64,000 nucleotides of DNA, taken from assembly GCF_018143015.1 (NCBI RefSeq), contig NC_054743.1, positions 26,597,934-26,661,933 of the forward strand. The letters are read 5' to 3'. Every line of letters starts with the position of its first letter. Within the stretch, counting starts at the first letter, position 1. Made by a program: the position numbers and the translations under genes. The DNA is from Lytechinus variegatus (taxonomy: Eukaryota > Echinodermata > Echinoidea > Temnopleuroida > Toxopneustidae). The notes under the pieces are model-generated. The model saw only the letters and a list, made by a program, of their open reading frames with translations. It searched no databases and was not told the DNA's origin. Below are positions 12,401 through 20,524 of this stretch, in pieces.

Positions 12401-13465
12401 GAAGTCAAAACATCTGAATTTCATTTTGAAAGGTCATTTTACTCCTCACATACACCATATTGCCCATTCTAAATTGTTCACCAATTACACCACTGCCCAC
12501 TACTAGATAATACATTTGATATTTATAAAAGTATAAATGACCTTATTTCTACCCTGTGGTTTCTTTATAGTTTCACTTCTTGGCTTTTTTTATCTACCTT
12601 GGAGAGAACAAAATTTGACAGGAAGGATTAATGGTGTCGGCTTCTAAGTGGCGATTTTGCATATTGATTTGTATCAATACATATTAATTCCACTATTAAG
12701 TACTTTCTATAGCCATCTGAAAGTGTAATGTTAATGTTAAAGACTTTTTGTGTCAAATGGGAAGTCAGATGAAAAGTCAAATCAAATTCTTTGAAAATAG
12801 AAACAATACCAAGGGTCATTGAATTGTGTTGGTCTCATATTGTATTACATGAAATATTAGGATTATTATTTTCAAGAGTGAAGAATTGGATTTTAGAATC
12901 GCTCTCTGATCATTTAACATGCTCATCACTTTCTCTCTCCCTCTCTTAATTCTTTGCTTTTTTGTTTGCTTCTTTCCTGTCACTCTCTGTCTCTTCCTTT
13001 CTCTCTCCATCTTTCTCTATATCCTACTTGCTATATCCATCCATCCATCTCTGCTTTGTTTCTTCTATCCACCCCATCCCTCTCTCTATTTCTCCCCTCA
13101 CATCACTCATTTTCCTATCTCTGTATCCATGCCTTTCGCTCTTCTTTTTGTCTCTTGTCTCTGCTATTTGTGTTGTTTTGTTCTGTTTTCCTCTGTGCAT
13201 CTCTCTCTTCCCCCCTCCCGTACTCCTGTCTGCCTCCCTCCCCTCTCTCTCCTTTTCCCCATTCATCCATTCAAATCACTTTTCGCCATACTTTGCCCCC
13301 CCCCCTCCTCCCTCTCTGACCCCACAGCAAGCAGCATGCCGGTCAAGCCGTGGAGCCTTGAAGGAGACTTTCCTTGACCGCTACACCCGCCAAGATCGCC
13401 AGTACTCTGAGTTCAAGAACTATGACCTGACCTTCGGCCATTACATCAGAGACAAGAAAGCGTAA
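417..13465 (+). CDS. AMD1: S-adenosylmethionine decarboxylase proenzyme, C-terminal seven exons (5' part outside window)
   Basis: This pyruvoyl enzyme decarboxylates S-adenosylmethionine to supply aminopropyl groups for spermidine and spermine synthesis in the cytosol. Coding exons are 417-459, 3414-3468, 4664-4744, 6722-6814, 9714-9788, 11279-11359 and 13328-13465; their phases join without a break into about 187 residues, matching roughly residue 147 to the C-terminus of the 334-aa human protein. Diagnostic blocks are GRMNGDCWYLYTLD, QPDQTLEILMTELD, DPCGYSMNG and TIHVTPEKEFSYVSFETN. The Ser of GYSMNG and the His of TIHVTPE correspond to human Ser229 and His243, which assist autocatalytic processing and are both kept. 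The cleavage-site Ser68 and catalytic Cys82 lie upstream of the window. Six introns are present; five are GT-AG and the second is AT-AC (see separate entry). The stop is TAA at 13463. Family identification is secure; the start of the gene cannot be seen. Confidence 0.96.
535..722 (+). repeat. Diverged partial copy of the TTGTACAACGCCT/foldback composite element
   Basis: It matches the right half of the elements at 17847-18351 and 62584-63085 (GAGGCATTGTACAA, the TTTCGC-type foldback arms and the TCTATCCAACTCGG loop), but with many substitutions. It lies in an AMD1 intron. Confidence 0.8.
1052..1942 (+). mobile_element. Non-autonomous DNA element with 11-bp TIRs and internal AGGTCA-rich repeats
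   Basis: It is bounded by GTCTCACCTGC and its exact complement GCAGGTGAGAC. The left end carries a short GGC-triplet run (CGGCGGCGG). The interior is four to five diverged units of about 150-170 bp. Each unit has a phrase like CATCATAACTTTGAAAG and an AAGGTCAAAGGTCA block. Perfect AGGTCA-A-AGGTCA sites lie at 1258, 1585 and 1738. There is no coding capacity. A second copy is at 18662-19751. Confidence 0.85.
2115..3245 (-). pseudogene. LINE reverse-transcriptase C-terminal fragment, split by a later insertion
   Basis: On the minus strand, 3245-3192 and 2364-2115 give the protein signature of a non-LTR retrotransposon C-terminus: SENEIGILRKTARAMV, then SAMCGVKLMERKKTELLMKL, then LRCALEFEVAGQRGRG. 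Such tails follow the RT domain in many marine LINEs. The frame is continuous across the inserted element once one copy of its target duplication is removed. It is 5'-truncated and lacks the catalytic part. Confidence 0.75.
2365..3185. mobile_element. 821-bp TIR element inserted in a LINE fragment, 6-bp target duplication
   Basis: The ends are perfect 14-bp inverted repeats (CAGAGCTGCCAAGT / ACTTGGCAGCTCTG) flanked on both sides by CCATAG (2359-2364 and 3186-3191). The interior is rich in AATACGG-type motifs near both ends and has no transposase. The superfamily is not assigned: the CAG start resembles hAT, but a 6-bp duplication does not. Confidence 0.85.
3414..3468 (+). CDS. AMD1: AMD1 exon ending at a U12-type 5' splice site
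   Basis: A 55-nt exon after acceptor TTTTTCAG that completes the Trp codon and encodes YLYTLDNSSIEQPDQTLE. It is followed directly by ATATCCTT instead of a GT. Reading on past the exon leaves AMD1 homology at once. Confidence 0.93.
3469..4663 (+). other. U12-type AT-AC spliceosomal intron in AMD1
   Basis: The 1195-bp intron begins ATATCCTT at 3469-3476, a full match to the minor-spliceosome 5' splice site. It ends in AC at 4662-4663. A branch-point match ATCCTTGAC lies at 4644-4652 with its A at 4651, 12 nt before the intron end and within the usual U12 spacing. Only this excision joins TLE to ILMTELD as in other AMD1 proteins. Confidence 0.93.
4664..4744 (+). CDS. AMD1: AMD1 exon starting after a U12-type AC 3' splice site
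   Basis: An 81-nt, 27-codon exon beginning ILMTELDDEIMAHF and ending AVTK before donor GTAAGA. There is no AG acceptor that joins this frame; the intron ends in AC. Confidence 0.92.
4780..4975. repeat. GGTCTA/TTGGTCCAAT cryptic repeat
   Basis: It contains scattered short phrases such as ACTTGGTCTA, GGTCTAATT, TTGGTCCAATCGCCA and TTAGTCTAATGCCA. The same phrases make up the foldback at 22795-23195 and reappear near 20646. It overlaps no exon (the AMD1 exon ends at 4744). Confidence 0.6.
5128..6038 (+). mobile_element. TIR element with five ~130-157-bp units carrying DR1+DR5 AGGTCA arrays
   Basis: It is bounded by GTCTCGCCCA and TGGGCGAGAC (perfect 10-bp TIRs). The phrase GACTTGGGGGACCTGCATG recurs five times at spacings of about 157, 157, 128 and 129 bp. 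Four units carry AGGTCA-A-AGGTCA-TTTTC-AGGTCA (starting 5306, 5463, 5620, 5748); in the fifth the second half-site is mutated. It is related in end sequence and content to the element at 1052-1942, but distinct. Confidence 0.85.
6352..6656. mobile_element. MITE family A, copy 1
   Basis: It starts GGCCCTTATTCTGAAC and ends TTCAGAATACGGGCT, with imperfect long TIRs that include the GGTTTAA phrase. It shares its body with 7437-7744. It lies 66 bp upstream of the AMD1 GYSMNG exon. Confidence 0.85.
6722..6814 (+). CDS. AMD1: AMD1 exon with the GYSMNG processing motif
   Basis: A 93-nt exon (31 codons) between TAACACAG and GTGAGT. It contains DPCGYSMNG, whose Ser corresponds to human Ser229. Confidence 0.95.
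7257..7292 (+). repeat. MITE family A, solo end fragment
   Basis: Only the left terminal sequence is present (GGCCTGTATTCTGAAGTCGG and GTTTAACTTAAAC), followed by unrelated DNA. Confidence 0.65.
7437..7744. mobile_element. MITE family A, copy 2
   Basis: Same termini as copy 1 (GGCCCTTATTCTGA / TTCAGAATACGGGCC) and a colinear interior that includes CCATAATTTTAGCACGGAG. It has no coding capacity. Confidence 0.85.
7775..7790 (+). repeat. 16-bp poly-G run
   Basis: An uninterrupted run of 16 G. It is one of at least ten G or C homopolymers of nine or more bases in the window. Confidence 0.9.
7873..8044. mobile_element. Foldback MITE family B, copy 1
   Basis: The arms GGGCATTTCATAAAGCTG...AAGTTAAGAGCG and CGCTCTTAACTT...CAGCTTTATGAAACACCC are complementary. 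The copy at 9815-9988 is related. Confidence 0.78.
8100..8460 (+). repeat. 76-bp tandem repeat
   Basis: GGCAATGGGTTAACCTG starts at 8175, 8251 and 8327, giving a 76-bp period with two essentially identical units. Diverged units extend to about 8100 and 8460 (GTAATTCCTGTAGGCCTTG). It produces spurious ORFs on both strands. Confidence 0.85.
8580..9713 (+). other. AMD1 intron sequence without recognised features
   Basis: AT-rich intron DNA. I see no exon, RNA gene or clear repeat here. Confidence 0.6.
9714..9788 (+). CDS. AMD1: AMD1 exon with the TIHVTPE motif
   Basis: A 75-nt exon (25 codons) between TTTCTCAG and GTAAAT, encoding DGYVTIHVTPEKEF and SYVSFETNASM. Its His corresponds to human His243, needed for pyruvoyl formation. 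Confidence 0.96.
9815..9988. mobile_element. Foldback MITE family B, copy 2
   Basis: The arms AGCGACTTTACGAA and TTCGTAAAGTCGCT, plus outer GAGCTG/CAGCTG ends, match the plan of 7873-8044 with sequence divergence. Confidence 0.75.
10961..11217 (+). mobile_element. tRNA-derived SINE, copy 1
   Basis: The head has Pol III A-box-like CACAGTGGATAAG and B-box-like GTTCAGGATCAAATC. The body includes CCACCCAGGTGTAGAAAATGG and GGGTAGCCGTGCTAAAG, and the tail is TTATTATTG repeats. It is colinear with 16515-16785. It sits 61 bp upstream of an AMD1 exon. Confidence 0.82.
11279..11359 (+). CDS. AMD1: AMD1 exon with FRPGKFVMTLF
   Basis: An 81-nt exon (27 codons) between TTTTTACAG and GTAATT. The FRPGKFVMTLF stretch matches FKPGKFVTTLF of the human enzyme. 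Confidence 0.95.
12187..12775 (+). repeat. Interspersed local duplications
   Basis: Two segments each occur twice: AACATCTGAATTTCATTTT through TACACCATATTGCCCA (12187 and 12412), and GGCTTCTAAGTGGCGATTTTG through CAAATGGGAAGTCA (12257 and 12633). The copies differ by substitutions and small indels. Confidence 0.75.
12919..13320 (+). repeat. ~400-bp polypyrimidine tract before the last AMD1 exon
   Basis: Almost pure C/T with CTCTCTCC, CCATCCATC and CCCCCCCC stretches. It ends at the acceptor CCCACAG at 13321-13327. Long open frames in all + frames here result from the low complexity and are not genes. Confidence 0.9.
13328..13465 (+). CDS. AMD1: AMD1 terminal coding exon
   Basis: A 138-nt exon after CCCACAG, reading QAACRSSRGALKETF to FGHYIRDKKA and TAA. 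The C-terminal tail is divergent, as is usual in this family; the Cys-Arg pair aligns with human KCRTVL. Confidence 0.92.
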   Translation, partial: QAACRSSRGALKETFLDRYTRQDRQYSEFKNYDLTFGHYIRDKKA

Positions 13466-13858
13466 GGTCATTCTTTAGACCGCTTCCAAAATTGATTCAG
13501 TTGATCTCATACAGAATTTTTTCTTTATTTTGCATCTTATAATCATGTTTATTATTGAGGCAATTTTGAAGGGGAAGGAACATATAATTTTGGTTATAAT
13601 TATATTCTTGTTATTAATGGTGATATTGATGGTACTTGAGGATTAATCTGTTTGATTATAAAATGTTATGATAATATATATTTCTAGATGCTTTATGGTT
13701 GTATTTAAATGTTTGGGTCAGTGCCTTCAAGTAAAACTTAATATACCGGTACTGATTATATTTCAGAAGTCTTTGATTTCAAGTTTATTTAATTCATCAT
13801 GTTAATGTTACTGTTATCTTATGTTTTATCTTTTTTTCATATCGCATGGTAATGTTTT
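13466..13858 (+). other. AMD1: Presumptive AMD1 3' UTR
   Basis: Follows the TAA stop. AT-rich, with no AATAAA before the LINE fragment at 13859. The real polyadenylation site may lie further on; an AATAAA is at 14727-14732. Confidence 0.4.
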
Positions 13859-14325
13859 ATTTTATTTTTATTTATTTATTTACCACTTGTGGGATGGAAC
13901 ACCCTATCAGCAAATGCCGTTTTTCATAGGGATCCATACACACAAAAATGAAACGTACAGTCAAACAAAGTAATGACAAATTCACAAAATCATATGACTT
14001 AAATCATAAAATATACAATATTGGTAAAAGAAACAAAATACGATATGATAATAAAACCAAACTATAATTAAAAAATAATAGGGGGACTAAAAGAAAAACT
14101 TAGAAAAAAATTGAACAATAAGAAAAATAACTTAAAAGATAACCTAAACTCAAGTCGGGGCTAAGGGACTGATTGAGTGGGGAATGATGCAGGCATTGTT
14201 AACAACAATAACCAGGAATGGGGGGAATGAGTATGTTTTTAAGATGTGTTTTAAAGGAATATAAAGTGATACAAGGGGGAATTTTCATTTCAATAGAGTT
14301 CCATATTTGGGCACCTTAGTAACAA
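13859..14325 (-). mobile_element. LINE 3' end fragment
   Basis: On the minus strand, 14325-14200 reads GAQIWNSIEMKIPPC, then TLYSFKTHLKNILIP, a conserved C-terminal pattern of CR1-like ORF2 proteins. A long A-rich 3' UTR follows, ending in an AAATAAATAAA tail at 13859-13885. It is 5'-truncated. Confidence 0.68.
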
Positions 14326-14329
14326 ACCA

Positions 14330-15878
14330 TGTTAACAATTTATTATCTTAATATTTTTCCTGTGAATTTCATACTATTCTCTGATTTTTTCTTGGCACCG
14401 ATTTCAAGTGGACACTGCTCTGACACGCAATCTAGTTCATTGACTCGGTACCAAAAACAACAAAACATCCATCTGAAATTACTCTCTCCTTATTCCTAAA
14501 TAGAAATAAGATCGCACTTCACCCGAGGTTCCAACTTCTATTATAAGAACAGAGCTTCATGACAGAAAAAACAACAATGAAGAGATATTGATACAAACTT
14601 CCTCATTTGCACCTATAAAGAAAAGATATACATTTTACGGTTTCTCTAAATCCATAATACCATCACAAATCAAATCTAATAAGAAAAATATATTTCCAGT
14701 GCTGAATGTTGTCTGGTTCCTTTAATAATAAAAGCTGTTTAAGCCAGTTATTTCAATTTCTAAACCAGCCTTGCAGCATAAACAAGTAAACCCACACACA
14801 AAAAAGATTAGTATTAAAAATGTAAATTGGCAATGTTTTACTGAAACTTTGCTATCATCATTTATTTGACACTATTTCATATCCATTTCAATTTTTGTGA
14901 ACTTGAAAAGTCAGTATTTATTTTTGAAATGTTGCCAATTTGAGGAGGGATAGGAGATAAATATCTATGTAAATCTAAGGAAAAATCGATACTTCTATTA
15001 TAGGTTAAATCGGATGTGGGGATAAGTGAATGTGTAGTGTATGCTCATTGATGGACACAATGATAAAGATTAAAGATATACACAAAGAACAAAGTGGACA
15101 CAAGTTATCCGTTGATATCCATCTATTTCTTTTTATTTCAAGCAATATTACAGTAATCATAGTGTATTGATTTTGGAAAGCAATATTTAACAGATTAGAT
15201 TTGGACTTTGCCAACAGGATCCGCACATTCTCCACTCTGGGTAGTATTCAGTAACCACTATCTATGGTGCTTCCCAATTGCAAGTTTGACATTTCTGCAA
15301 AATTTCCACAAAGGTGACATATATAAACCAATTGGGCAAGTCAGCCATTTAACTTACATGGACCTGTTACCATGCAGCTGTAAAGCTGAGTGGGAGCTTT
15401 AAGCTGCAGCACAAAAGCATGACAATTATCTTTGAGTTAATATCTTGCTCTGTCCATGTACAGTGCATATATATACATTTCATTAAAGGAGATACAATAT
15501 GTTCATTTCATACAAGATGTAAGACCTGCTCACTGTTTTTACAACATATAAATTAGATTTTTTGTGATATTCACAGAGAAAATTTCATAATTGATGAGAA
15601 TGATAAACATATAGATTTTGGCACGTTGATACATCAACAACACAGGTGAACTAAGTATATAAAAAGATAAAATGACCTGTATCAGGCTGTTTAAAAAAGA
15701 ATTACATTCTGTAAGTGTTTCTGCCATGATTATTTATAAATTTTATATTTACATGTATGTGTTGACATCTCTGGCAAAATATCAAATGCACCAAAAGAGA
15801 GATACTACAGAAAACTTGACAAGTGTTCTTTGCCTTGTTCAAACAACCTCTTCAACACAAACTTGAAAAATACATTAC
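14330..15878. other. Intergenic or 3' UTR DNA, no recognised feature
   Basis: AT-rich; no exon-like homology, RNA gene or clear repeat seen. Confidence 0.5.
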
Positions 15879-15879
15879 T

Positions 15880-16480
15880 TTAAAGGACAAGTCCACCCCA
15901 ACAAAAACTTGATTTGAATAAAAAGAGAAAAATTCAACAAGCATAACACAGAAAATTTCATCAAAATCGGATGTAAAATAAGAAAGTTATAGCATTTTAA
16001 AGTTTCGCTTATTTTCAGCAAAACAGTTATATGAACGAGCCAGTTACATCCAAATGAGAGAGTTGATGACATCACTCACTATTTCTTTTGTATTTTATTA
16101 TATGAAATATTTTTATTTTCTTGCCATTGTCATGTGAAATGAAGTTTCATTCCTCCCTGAACAAGTGGAATTCCATTATTTTAACATTTTGTGCTTCAGG
16201 CAAGCAGGTCCTAATCGTCAAATTCATAAAAATTGAAATATTGTATAATTCAAACAATAAAAAACAAAAGAAATAGTGAGTGAATGACATCATCGACTCT
16301 CTCATTTGGATGTAACTGGCTCGTTCGTATAACTATTTTGTTGAAAATAAGCGAAACTTTGAAATGTCATAACTTTCTTATTTTACATCCGATTTTGATG
16401 AAATTTTCAGCATTGTGCTTGTCTGATTTTTCTCTATTGATTCAAATCAACATTTTTCTGAGGTGGACTTGACCTTTAAA
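15880..16480. mobile_element. Long-TIR foldback element C, copy 1
   Basis: The outer ends are TTTAAAGGACAAGTCCACC and GGTGGACTTGACCTTTAAA. The arms of about 190 bp are complementary through CATCCGATTTTGATG and the AACGAGCCAGTTACATCCAA region. The centre is unique. Copy 2 (27915-28509) is present in the opposite orientation. Confidence 0.88.
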
Positions 16481-16514
16481 CTGTAGGGTCCCTATACAGG
16501 GTGTACACATAAAT

Positions 16515-16785
16515 AGAGGTGTTGTGGCTCAGTGGATAAGTATCTAGACTTCAAAACAAAAGGTCAGGATTTCTTATCCCACCATGGCACTTGCATCTTT
16601 TTGGCGTGGCGTTTATCTACATTTGTCACTCTTCACCCAGGTGTTGTACATGGGTACCCGGTAAGAAGGAATTCTTTGAATACTTGATGCGCCGATCAGG
16701 GTAGCCGTGCTAAAGCCGGGGTAATAGTATGCAGCCCGTAGAAACATTGTATTTAGCATTATGAAAATGTTGCATGTTATTAGGA
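16515..16785 (+). mobile_element. tRNA-derived SINE, copy 2
   Basis: The head GTGGCTCAGTGGATAAG is followed by the body phrases CACCCAGGTGTTGTACATGG and GGGTAGCCGTGCTAAAGC shared with 10961-11217, and a short TTATTAGG tail. Confidence 0.82.
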
Positions 16786-16789
16786 TTCA

Positions 16790-17845
16790 TAATCACATTT
16801 ACCTCTTGCATTGTTTGGATTAACCTGCTAAAGCAATAAAATGTGAAAATTAAAAAAATCACTATCATCATTGTTTAAAAGTATACTATTTTGAGCTACA
16901 GGGTCTAAGTACAAGGTGTGCATATACCGGTAACAGAAGTTTACCTCTCTTAAAACGTAAGTTTGAGTTCTGTTATAGAAATCTAATTTTGTTAGGAAAT
17001 GATTGGAAGCAGTACTGAAGTATTTGTCATATGCCAGAATGCTTATTGAGAACAATGTTCAATTGAACTAATTCAGGCTTGTAATTATTCATTTTGTTAC
17101 CATTTGCTTTTCCCGGTGTAGCTAACACAGGATACAGCATGTGGGACCACACTATAAACAGACAGGCATTTTCCAATAAATTTAGTTATTACTCTGTAAT
17201 TATACATTTTTCTGGGGAAAAAAAGTTTGGCAGATACATGTATCATTAATTTATTTATTGTATTTCTGTGGAAGATTTGTTCAATTCTGTGAACATTTTA
17301 TTTTCTGTGTTTTTTTTCCAGTACCAGACTTTATCTTTGAAAAAAGCTGATGTAATATGAAATATACCTCTATATTGCTGCATACAATGATGTAGATAGA
17401 TGGCCATAGCCAGTACCTAAAAAAACAATGTTTGCATGGTCCATCATTTTCTTTGTAATGTATTCTATTTTATGTCATGCTGAAACTTTTTTTTGTTCTC
17501 TTCAGGCATCTGCTCAAAATGTGCAGGAAGTGTCATGTAAAACAAACTATTTATAAAAGTGAAAAAAAAGTGTTTATTCTCTGTGTTCTAACCAGTTTTT
17601 GAATATAATTCTAATCTGAGAATATAAGAGGTTGAAAATTCCACACAAGGTGGAGAAGTGCCTGTGTGCTGTAACTTTCATTTCTCTGTGTGGATTTCAT
17701 TCATGTATACATTATGCATGATGGTGAATTAGGAAAAATGACTAATTCTGTAATATGATATGTACGTGTATTGGTGAATGGAAAAATATAGAATCTGTGA
17801 TAACAAGAATAGTGCATAGTTGTCTATTTCTGATCGTTAAGGCAC
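16790..17845. other. Intergenic DNA, no recognised feature
   Basis: AT-rich, without supported genes. Confidence 0.5.
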
Positions 17846-17846
17846 A

Positions 17847-18351
17847 TTGTACAACGCCTACTTAGCTTGTTGTACGCGATCAAATGGGAGGCTGAATGTC
17901 ACACATTCGTACCGTTGCACACAAGACGTACCATCCAAAATGTACCATTGCACGGCTTTAGGAGGTGACGTCACAATGCGATTTCATTGAATAAGGTGAC
18001 AATGCGCGTACAGCCCGCTGGCTAAATGCGCAATGCTGTCCAAGATCATGTGTGCTTGTGGGCCCGGCTTGTGGGATTTTGCTTTTTGCTTTCAATATTT
18101 TTGCTCCCTTTTCATAGATTACTGGAGGGAAAAACTTTTTTTTTTCATATTTTCGCTAGATTCCGAGGCGTTGTACAACACAAATAGCGAATATTCTTAT
18201 TCGTGCAATGGTGCGAGATTTCGCATTCGGTGAAAGAAAGAAACGCTCTATTCAACTCGGCTAACGCCTCGTTGAATAGAGCATCTTTCACCTCATGCGA
18301 AATCTCGCACCATCGCACTCATGCCTATTTGCTATTTGTATATTGCACAGA
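17847..18351 (+). mobile_element. Composite MITE D, copy 1
   Basis: The left part (17847 to about 18180) is bounded by TTGTACAACGCCT and AGGCGTTGTACAA. The right part is a foldback whose arms GTGCGAGATTTCGCAT and ATGCGAAATCTCGCAC enclose GCTCTATTCAACTCGG / CGTTGAATAGAGC. Near-identical copies occur at 61873-62380 (inverted) and 62584-63085. Confidence 0.88.
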
Positions 18352-18661
18352 GTGTGAGAGAGAGTGAGCATTGGCAAGATGCAGGTTTAGTGCTCGTCTA
18401 CAGAGTGCAATTCGTATGTGTTTCAGATTTGTTCAGACCAAATTCAGACTTGATGGTGAGTGGAAAAGAGGTTTGTGACTGAGAAGCGATATGTCAGTGA
18501 AATGTGTGACGATAATGCACATACTTATGTAGTAGAATGACTGACCAAGACCCTGTTCTCACTACACTTTCTAAAACTAGTTTACTGGAAACCGGTTGAG
18601 GAAACCAGTTTGTAAGATTGCTTTGCTAGCATTCCCATTCGATCACCCGGAAGTGGTTTTT

Positions 18662-19751
18662 GTCTCACCTGCGAAGCAAGTGAGACTATAGGCGCCGCTT
18701 TTCCGACGGCGGCGGCGACGGCGGCGGCGGCGTCAACATCAAATCTTAACCTGAGGTTAAGTTTTTGAAATGACATCATAACTTAGAAAGTATATGGACC
18801 TAGTTCATGAAACTTGGCCATAAGGTTAATCAAGTATTACTGAACATCCTATTAGAGTTTCATGTCATATGACCAAGGTCAAAGGTCATTTAGGGTCAAT
18901 GAACTTAGACCATGTTGGAGGAATCAACATCGAAATCTTAACCTGAGGTTAAGTTTTTGAAATGTCATCATAACTTAGAAAATATATAGACCTATTTCAT
19001 GAAACTTGGACATAAGGTTAATCAAGTATCACTAAACATCCTGCATGAGTTTCACGTCACATGTCCAAGGTCAAAGGTCATTTAGGGTCAATGAACTTTG
19101 GCCGAATTGGGGATATCTGTTGAATTCCCATCATAACTTTGAAAGTTTATGGATCTGATTCATGAAACTTGGACATAATAGTAATCAAGCATCACTGAAT
19201 ATTTTGTGCAAGTTTCAGGTCTCATGATTAAGGTCAAAGGTCATTTAGGGTCAATGAACTTTGGCCGAATCGGGGGTATCTGTTGAATTACCATCATAAC
19301 TTTGAATGTTTATTAGTCTAGTTCATTAAACTTGGACATATGAGTAATCAAATATCACCGAACATCCTGTACGCATTTCAGGTCACATGACCAAGGTCAA
19401 AGGTCAATGAACTTTGGCCGAATTGGGTGTATCTGTTGAATTACCATCGTAACTTTGAAAATTTATGGATCTGATTCATGAAACTTGTACATAAGAGTAA
19501 TCAAGTATCACTGAACATCCTGTGCGAGTTTCAGGTCACATGATCAAGGTCAAAGGTCACGTAAGGTCAATGAACTTTGGCTATGTTGGGGTTTTTTGTT
19601 GAATAACCATCATATCTCTGTAAGTTTATTGGTCTCGTTCATAAAAAGTGGACATAAGAGTAACCATGTATCACTGAACATCTTGTGTGAGTTAGAGTAG
19701 TATTCAAAGTCAGCACTGCTGCTATATTGAACCGCGTGATGCAGGTGAGAC
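18662..19751 (+). mobile_element. TIR element with AGGTCA repeats, second full copy
   Basis: It has the same 11-bp TIRs as 1052-1942 and one extra internal unit. Five perfect AGGTCA-A-AGGTCA sites start at 18876, 19068, 19231, 19394 and 19547. Similarity to copy 1 continues past the right TIR through GGCCAGAGGCATT, so the true end may be longer. An outer AAGTGG/CCACTT pair supports that. Confidence 0.86.
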
Positions 19752-20267
19752 GGCCAGAGGCATTCCACTTGTTAAAATCACTTCATGTAAAGTGATCTTT
19801 TTGCTATGAGAACGCTGTCAGTGGGGTGACACTTATCGCGCGAAATTCGAAACCACAGCGTAGGCATTCTGTGAAGATTGCTTCTGAACTAGTTTTAGGA
19901 AGGTAGTGAGAACGGTGTCCAAAAGTGTTTGGTCTCTCATTAACTGAGTGTTATAAATTGCTGGTCTTGAAATAATGTACCTTTGAAACAACTATGCAGA
20001 GAATAAGCTTTACTACCAACCAAGATCAGAGTGTACATGGTAATCGCCATAATGGCAAAGTTGCAATTGTTTTAACTCTATGAAACAGGGCCCCAGGTCT
20101 GTGGGCTTTTTGGTTTTACTAGCTACATTTAATGGTCATGAAGTATTGAATGATTTTACCTTTTTATTCCAAGTCATAAATGTCAGTGGTAAATATACTT
20201 TGGATTGTCTGAAGATTGGCATGTAGGCTTCAGCTGCTTTTGATGATGATGATGCCATCAGCAATAT

Positions 20268-20524
20268 CTACGAGTCGTCTTCCTCTAAATCATTGCGACC
20301 GCAGGACCTGATGCACCGTCGAATAGCCCTGAAGTCCTCCCTTATCTTGGCCTTGACTCGCCTGTTCATGAAAGCGTAGATGACTGGATCAAGGAAAGCA
20401 TTGACGAAGGAGATCCACATGGCGGTGACCTCGACCCAGTGTTTGGTGTCGACAGGGAAGAAACAAGACCGTGTGATGGCATAAGGTAACCAACAGATGA
20501 GGCTGGATAGAATCAGAAATGACC
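20268..20524 (-). CDS. GPCR exon 4 (TM6, TM7, C-tail)
   Basis: 257 nt after acceptor TTTTTCTTACAG. It encodes GSFLILSSLICWLPYAI, a Trp-rich third extracellular loop, TM7 with FLDPVIYAFMN, helix 8 (RRVKAKIREDF) and an acidic end LEEDDS before TAG at 20270-20268. This exon is not an ATG-initiated frame and is recognised by homology. Confidence 0.93.

Noticed and set aside
12919..13465. Three overlapping + frames of 121-167 codons rich in Leu, Ser and Pro
   Set aside because: They arise from the C/T-rich tract; only the last 138 nt is coding, as the terminal AMD1 exon.
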